From positions 265,237 through 329,236 of the forward strand of contig NZ_JAINWI010000005.1 in assembly GCF_021021435.1 (NCBI RefSeq): a stretch of 64,000 nucleotides of DNA, read 5' to 3'. Below the pieces are notes generated by a model. That model made no database searches and was not told the DNA's origin. It saw only the letters and a list, made by a program, of their open reading frames with translations. Positions 59,784-64,000 of the stretch are shown in pieces. The translations under genes and the position numbers were made by a program. Source of the DNA: Seohaeicola saemankumensis. Its GTDB lineage: Bacteria; Pseudomonadota; Alphaproteobacteria; Rhodobacterales; Rhodobacteraceae. Positions within the stretch are counted from its first letter, which is position 1, and every line of letters starts with the position of its first letter.

Positions 59784-62264
59784 TCAGTGCGGCGGCATGC
59801 CCTCGACCTTGGGACCGTAGGGAAGCGGGGCTGCTGTGGCGATGCCCTTGCGTGCCAGCCAAGCCAGCACCGGTCCCGCCACGAACAGCGAGGATGCGGT
59901 CGCGATCACTACGCCAGCAATCATCGGCGCGGCAAATCCTGAAACAGCCGGACCACCCCAGACAGCCATCGGCAGCAAGGCTGCGATGGTGGTCGCTGAC
60001 GTGAACAGGCAGCGTCCCAACACCTGATTGAGGCTGCGGTCAATCACGCGGTCCAACGGTTCGTTACTGCCTTCGGTCAAATGTTCGCGGATACGATCAT
60101 AAACCACCACCTTGTCATTGACCGAATAGCCGATCAGCGTCAGCAGCGCGACTACTGTTGTCAGGTTCACTTCCCATCCCATCAGGGCGATCAGACCGAA
60201 AGTCTTGGTGACGTCCAGAAACAGCACCGCGATGGCACCCAGTGCGAAATGCCATTCAAAGCGCACCCAGATATAGGCGAGCATCGCCAGCACAGCGAAG
60301 CCAAGTGCAAGGCTGCCGGTCCAGACCAGATCGGCGCTAAAGCTTGGGCCGACAAGATCTATCTGGTGAAACACGGCATCCGGCAGGATCGCAACCGCCG
60401 CCTGTTCCACGGCGCTGACGGTCGCGGGGCCGACTTCGCCCTGAACGCGGATCAAAACCTCGGTCGGGTCGGCAAAGGCTTGCAGGCTGGTATCGCCCTG
60501 AACGGCAGCGGCAAGGGCGGCCCGCATTTCGGCCAGAGGAACGGGATCCGCGGCGGCCAGTACCATCTGCACACCGCCGGTAAAGTCAATCCCCAGGCTT
60601 GGACCAGGTATGTAAAGGGCTGCGAGAGCGGCCAGTGACAGAAAAGCCGACAGCGCCAGTGCCATGCGCCCTTGTCGCATGAACCCGAAACGGCCCGGTT
60701 CGCGCAACCGCCCGAACAGGGGCGCGAGTCTGATCTGCCTCGCCCGCTGCCCCTGCAGGATCGCCTCCATGATGGCACGCATCAGCACGATGGATGTCAG
60801 CATCGAGATCAGGATGCCAAGGCTCATAGTGACCGCAAAGCCCCTGATCGCACCCGCGCCGAACCAGAAAAGCACCAGCATGGCCAACAACGTGGTCAAA
60901 TTGGCGTCAAGGATCGTGGCCCATGCGCGTTCATAACCAAGGCGCAACGCCTTCATGGCTGGTGCGCCTTTGGCTGTTTCCTCTCGGATACGGCTGAAAA
61001 TGAGGATGTTGCTATCCACGGCAATTCCCAGACACAGGATGATGCCCGCAATGCCCGGCAATGTCAGCGTAGCGCCAAGAAACCCGAGCGCGGCCAGTGT
61101 CAGCATCACGTTCAGACCCAGCACACCGCTCGCCAGAAGTCCCCAGCCGCCGTAAAGCAGGACCATAACCACGACCACCAGTCCCAGTCCGATGGCGCCG
61201 GTCAGAAGGCCCGTGTTGATGGAATCGCTTCCCAATGCCGCGCCGACGCTGCGCTCTTCGATTACATCCAGCGACGCGGGCAGGGCGCCGGAACCCAGCA
61301 GCACGGAAAGCGTCTGTGCCTCCTCGACAGTGAAGTCTCCGGTGATCTGGCCTTGCCCGCCCGGGATCGCCTGCTGGATCACAGGCGCGGTCAGAACCTC
61401 GCCGTCCAGCACCACGGCAAAACGCTGGCCAACATTCTCGGCCGTCAGGGCACCGAACCGGATCGCGCCCGCTTGGTCAAAGCCGAAGCTGATCACCGGT
61501 CGACCGGTCTGCTGGTCAAAGGCCAGATTGGCGCGTTCCAGCCGTTCACCGGACAGGGCGACCTGATCCATGACGGGCAGAACCCCGCTACCATCACGCA
61601 TCGGAAGGGCTGTTGCGTCCGGCCCTTCGGCGGGGGCCACCAGATGAAAGCTCATCTTGGCGGTCGATCCCAGCAAGGCGCGCAACTGACCGGGATTCTC
61701 CACGCCGGGCATCTGTACCAGAATACGGTCGGCACCGACTCGGCTGATCACGGGTTCTGACACGCCGATCTGGTCAACCCTGTGGCGGATCACCTCAAGA
61801 CTGCGATCCGCTGCATCGGATGCGGCACGGTCCAATGCGCCATCCGTCAGGGTCAAACGTATCTGGTCCCCTGACGGCTCCAGCGTGACAGGTAGCGGCT
61901 GCCCAGCCGGATAACTGTCACGCAGTGCCGCTGTCAGCATGTCCGCTATCGCATCATCGCCACGAAGAATCAGGCTGTTGCCATCCTGCGCCATTTTCAC
62001 GGGCGGCAATCCCGCGTCTCGCACTGCTACCTGCGCCAGCATACGAAGGTCATCAACCTGCGCTTGCGCTAGCGCTTCACGGTTGACCTCCAGCAGCAAA
62101 TGCGCACCGCCCTGCAGGTCAAGTCCGAGCGGCACGACCTGTGCCGTGGTCCAGTCGGGCAGGCTGGCACGTCGTTCTACGGTCATGAAATTGGGAAGCG
62201 CTGTCGCTACCGCCAATAGCAGCAACAGCGTATAGGTCATCACGACCCATCTTGGTCTGTTCAT
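59784..62264 (-). CDS. Fused protein translocase subunit SecDF
   Basis: About 826 residues combining SecD (1-520: PLGLDLQGGAHLLLEV, QTLSVLLGSGALPASL, GIAGIILCLGIAVDSNILIF) and SecF (540-826: SLGIDFTGGVQMVLAA, GYSVNDKVVVYDRIRE). Twelve membrane segments and the two SecD/SecF Asp regions are present. SecDF uses the proton gradient to pull secreted proteins through SecYEG. Rhodobacterales normally have separate secD and secF after yajC; a fused SecDF in this context (CaCA antiporter, unknown exported protein) may be an additional copy. The ATG at 62264 follows AAGGA. Confidence 0.9.
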   Translation of the reverse strand: MNRPRWVVMTYTLLLLLAVATALPNFMTVERRASLPDWTTAQVVPLGLDLQGGAHLLLEVNREALAQAQVDDLRMLAQVAVRDAGLPPVKMAQDGNSLILRGDDAIADMLTAALRDSYPAGQPLPVTLEPSGDQIRLTLTDGALDRAASDAADRSLEVIRHRVDQIGVSEPVISRVGADRILVQMPGVENPGQLRALLGSTAKMSFHLVAPAEGPDATALPMRDGSGVLPVMDQVALSGERLERANLAFDQQTGRPVISFGFDQAGAIRFGALTAENVGQRFAVVLDGEVLTAPVIQQAIPGGQGQITGDFTVEEAQTLSVLLGSGALPASLDVIEERSVGAALGSDSINTGLLTGAIGLGLVVVVMVLLYGGWGLLASGVLGLNVMLTLAALGFLGATLTLPGIAGIILCLGIAVDSNILIFSRIREETAKGAPAMKALRLGYERAWATILDANLTTLLAMLVLFWFGAGAIRGFAVTMSLGILISMLTSIVLMRAIMEAILQGQRARQIRLAPLFGRLREPGRFGFMRQGRMALALSAFLSLAALAALYIPGPSLGIDFTGGVQMVLAAADPVPLAEMRAALAAAVQGDTSLQAFADPTEVLIRVQGEVGPATVSAVEQAAVAILPDAVFHQIDLVGPSFSADLVWTGSLALGFAVLAMLAYIWVRFEWHFALGAIAVLFLDVTKTFGLIALMGWEVNLTTVVALLTLIGYSVNDKVVVYDRIREHLTEGSNEPLDRVIDRSLNQVLGRCLFTSATTIAALLPMAVWGGPAVSGFAAPMIAGVVIATASSLFVAGPVLAWLARKGIATAAPLPYGPKVEGMPPH

Positions 62265-62309
62265 TTCGCTTATCCTTGGGGTTGTATAATCTGGTCCGGC
62301 TTCCAAAAC

Positions 62310-62672
62310 TCAGACCAGTGGCGGACCCTGTGCGAAGGGGCGCAGATACACATCAAGGATGGGTTTTGCAGGGAAGGGATGTTGCAAGCCTGTAATGATC
62401 GTTTTGCGTGCAACGATTGGGATGGTTGTGGGCGACAGCCAATATGCAGGCGTGTCGTCCTGTAGCTGGCTTGCGACCGCGCGCGGCGCATCCTGCAGCA
62501 GGATCGCGGGCGCTTGATCTGCCAACGCAAGCAGCGCGCCAACGGGGATTTCAGATGATGTGCCGCGCGTGGGTTCCGGCAAGTTATGGGGCAGCAAAAG
62601 CCCTAGCAAAAGCAAAAGGCGCGACAGGATTGCCGTTGCCTTTTCAGCCAAGCCCTGCCGCGCAATCCTCAC
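62310..62672 (-). CDS. Unknown exported protein between the CaCA antiporter and secDF
   Basis: 120 residues from a GTG that overlaps the stop of the antiporter gene (GTGA at 62672-62669). A hydrophobic N-terminal segment (ILSRLLLLLGLLLPHN, about 16-30) looks like a signal or anchor, followed by a short polar domain with no recognised motif. Coupled to the antiporter upstream and 45 nt before secDF downstream. Could be a periplasmic partner of either. No family identified. Confidence 0.55.
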   Translation of the reverse strand: MRIARQGLAEKATAILSRLLLLLGLLLPHNLPEPTRGTSSEIPVGALLALADQAPAILLQDAPRAVASQLQDDTPAYWLSPTTIPIVARKTIITGLQHPFPAKPILDVYLRPFAQGPPLV

Positions 62673-63589
62673 CCCTGCGCGCTCCAGATATATGCGGCAT
62701 AGCCCACGAGCATCGCGAAACCGGCCCACCGCCCGATCATGGGGCGCATCAAGAGAAACCCGGTCAACACAATGGCCGCAGCGATCACGACGGGCAGGTC
62801 GAAGGACAAAAAGCGCCCCGCCACAGGAATCGGAGAGATCAGCGCCGTGACACCCAGAATGCCAAGGATGTTAAAGATATTTGAGCCAATGATATTACCG
62901 ATGGCGATTTCGGACTGCTTGCGAAATGCGGCCACCAGCGAAGTGGCCAACTCGGGTAATGAGGTGCCCACGGCAACGATGGTCAATCCGATGAAGGCTT
63001 CCGACAAGCCAAAGTCTCGCGCGATGGATACTGCGCCATCGACCAGAAACCGCGCCCCGACAATCAGGGCGAGCAAACCACCAATCACCCATAGGGTAGA
63101 GACAAGCATGGCTGCAGGCGGCTTTGCATCAGCATCTTCCGGTTCGGCTTGGCCAGCCTGCCGATAGGCCAATACAAGATAGAAGAGCAGCCCGGCCATC
63201 AGAACCAGCCCTGCGGGACGCCCGACATGACCTGTTGCGAAGAGGGGAACCAATAACAGGCTCGCCAGAATCATGGCAGCGGTATCGCGGCGCAGCGTGT
63301 CGCCTGTTATGCGGATCGGCCAGACCATCGCTGACAGTCCGGCAATCAGCAGGACGTTCGCGATGTTGGATCCAAGGACATTCCCAAGCGCAATATCTGG
63401 AACGCCGCGCAAGGCGGCGTCGACCGAGACCAGCAATTCGGGCGCGGATGTGCCAAATCCGACAACTGTCAGTCCGATCAGAAGCGGGGGAATCGCCATG
63501 CGGCGGGCAATATCCACACTGCCGCGTACAAGGGCCTCACCACCGAAGAACAACGCGACGATGCCACCAAGCAGATAGATATAGTCCAA
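62669..63589 (-). CDS. Calcium/sodium antiporter, CaCA family (YrbG-like)
   Basis: 306 residues with about 10 membrane segments and the two CaCA alpha repeats, GFGTSAPELLVSV (near 52-64) and AVGTSLPELATSL (near 200-212), each with the Glu of the ion site. YrbG-like antiporters exchange Ca2+ for Na+ or H+ at the inner membrane. The TTG at 63589 has GGAAAG upstream and starts at the first membrane segment; an in-frame ATG at 63631 adds a polar leader. First gene of the leftward secDF operon. Confidence 0.9.
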   Translation of the reverse strand: MDYIYLLGGIVALFFGGEALVRGSVDIARRMAIPPLLIGLTVVGFGTSAPELLVSVDAALRGVPDIALGNVLGSNIANVLLIAGLSAMVWPIRITGDTLRRDTAAMILASLLLVPLFATGHVGRPAGLVLMAGLLFYLVLAYRQAGQAEPEDADAKPPAAMLVSTLWVIGGLLALIVGARFLVDGAVSIARDFGLSEAFIGLTIVAVGTSLPELATSLVAAFRKQSEIAIGNIIGSNIFNILGILGVTALISPIPVAGRFLSFDLPVVIAAAIVLTGFLLMRPMIGRWAGFAMLVGYAAYIWSAQG

Positions 63590-63929
63590 GATTTCTTTCC
63601 TATTCCCGCGTTCATCAGGCTGACGCCTCACAAGTGTTGATGTCCTTGCCTGCCCACAAGCCCCGCCTCAAAATAAATCCGGAATCACCGTGGCGCTCCT
63701 GCAGGAACGGGAATCGTCGCCAAGAACGCCTGCATTGGGCCGATTCAGGTGGATCAAAGCGTCGAATCGTACCTTTCAGACCGGGCGGAGCGCAGGTTCG
63801 CGGCCGTGCGCTGGCGTTTACAGGACTTTTGCGGGCTGCAAAGACGCCGCGAAAACCAGCAGGGCAAGGCTTGGGCAGGATGCGCAGGCAGGAAGCTGAG
63901 ATGTTTTTCGGATTTCGTGAATTTTCCTC
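63590..63929. other. Intergenic region without a gene
   Basis: 340 nt upstream of the leftward antiporter gene and before the promoter at 63930. Two overlapping short frames on the plus strand (63690-63899 and 63749-63955) have no family character or ribosome-binding site and are rejected. No repeat or RNA was recognised. Confidence 0.5.
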
Positions 63930-63958
63930 TTGCGGGCAGATCGGGTTATCCCTAAATA
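63930..63958 (+). promoter_or_regulatory. Strong rightward promoter at the window end, possibly of an rRNA operon
   Basis: TTGCGG (63930-63935) and TAAATA (63953-63958) are separated by exactly 17 nt, with an AT-rich stretch (AATTTTC) upstream and a GC-rich leader ending in GTTGTTGACC downstream. Strong promoters of this kind in Rhodobacterales often precede rRNA operons, which would begin just outside the window. No gene follows inside the window. Confidence 0.5.
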
Positions 63959-64000
63959 GCCCCTCACGGCGACGCAGAGACGCGACGTTGTTGACCGGAC

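Noticed and set aside
63690..63955. Two short plus-strand frames near the window end
   Set aside because: No start signal, domain or conservation hint; they run into the promoter-like sequence.
1..64000. CRISPR array, prophage, tRNA or rRNA gene inside the window
   Set aside because: No evenly spaced repeats, phage structural genes, cloverleaf or rRNA sequence was seen by eye; a covariance-model search was not possible here.

Overview
The window is a GC-rich chromosomal segment of an alphaproteobacterium, most likely of the order Rhodobacterales (roseobacter-type). The assignment rests on gene content and style: DmdB-like and DmdC-like beta-oxidation enzymes, a creatinase, an eut-like amino-acid operon with an Lrp/AsnC regulator, opgGH, many ATGA/TGATG operon overlaps and GC-rich codon use. 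No rRNA or tRNA gene, CRISPR array, prophage or intact transposon was seen. Species cannot be named from the sequence.

Positions 1-20 kb are mostly a metal and sulfur stress region. A leftward copper-resistance series (about 6.76 kb to beyond base 1) carries a His-rich exported protein, a small lipoprotein, a TolC-type lipoprotein, a Tat-exported multicopper oxidase, a cupredoxin, a CusF-like protein, a cytochrome c, a 34-residue membrane peptide, a DUF302 protein, a VTT/TVP38 membrane protein and the start of a CopA-type P-type ATPase. Next to it is a divergent module around a perfect CsoR-family operator at 8478-8496: regulator plus NreB-like MFS exporter to the left, and His-rich exported protein, HupE-like protein and membrane-anchored protein to the right. 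From 10.5 to 14.1 kb lies an Lrp-regulated operon resembling part of the ectoine utilisation cluster. From 14.2 to 16.6 kb are decayed rhodanese and metallo-beta-lactamase genes, a sterol-desaturase-like protein and an ArsR-rhodanese fusion with a 22-bp palindromic operator. From 16.6 to 20 kb are DUF411, a Cu/Zn-type permease, a truncated SCO1 remnant, a PCu(A)C chaperone and a MerR regulator whose likely operator recurs at two promoters. An IS3 remnant (20.2-20.6 kb) and an ars pair (arsR, acr3) follow.

From 22.7 to 32.5 kb are an inducible-type Orn/Lys/Arg decarboxylase with a long leader, a hypothetical membrane protein, an AT-rich island holding a DUF4238-like gene, a DmdB-like acyl-CoA ligase, a creatinase, a DMT transporter and a sulfotransferase. 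From 32.6 to 42.7 kb is a large leftward fatty-acid (or related acyl-CoA) oxidation block: FadJ-like protein, small coupled protein, thiolase, GST, two acyl-CoA dehydrogenases and two MerR regulators, facing two coupled thioesterases and a MATE transporter. The two MerR genes each have a 7-5-7 palindrome upstream.

From 44 to 64 kb: a TetR-controlled RND efflux pair, pyrD with a DUF952 gene, a periplasmic 5'-nucleotidase, an MFS transporter, a SRAP (YedK-type) protein, a carboxymuconolactone-decarboxylase-like protein, opgG and opgH (opgH apparently split by an in-frame TGA after 59 codons), an AtoE-type transporter, a fused SecDF with an unknown exported protein and a CaCA antiporter. The window ends in a strong promoter-like sequence reading rightward out of the window.
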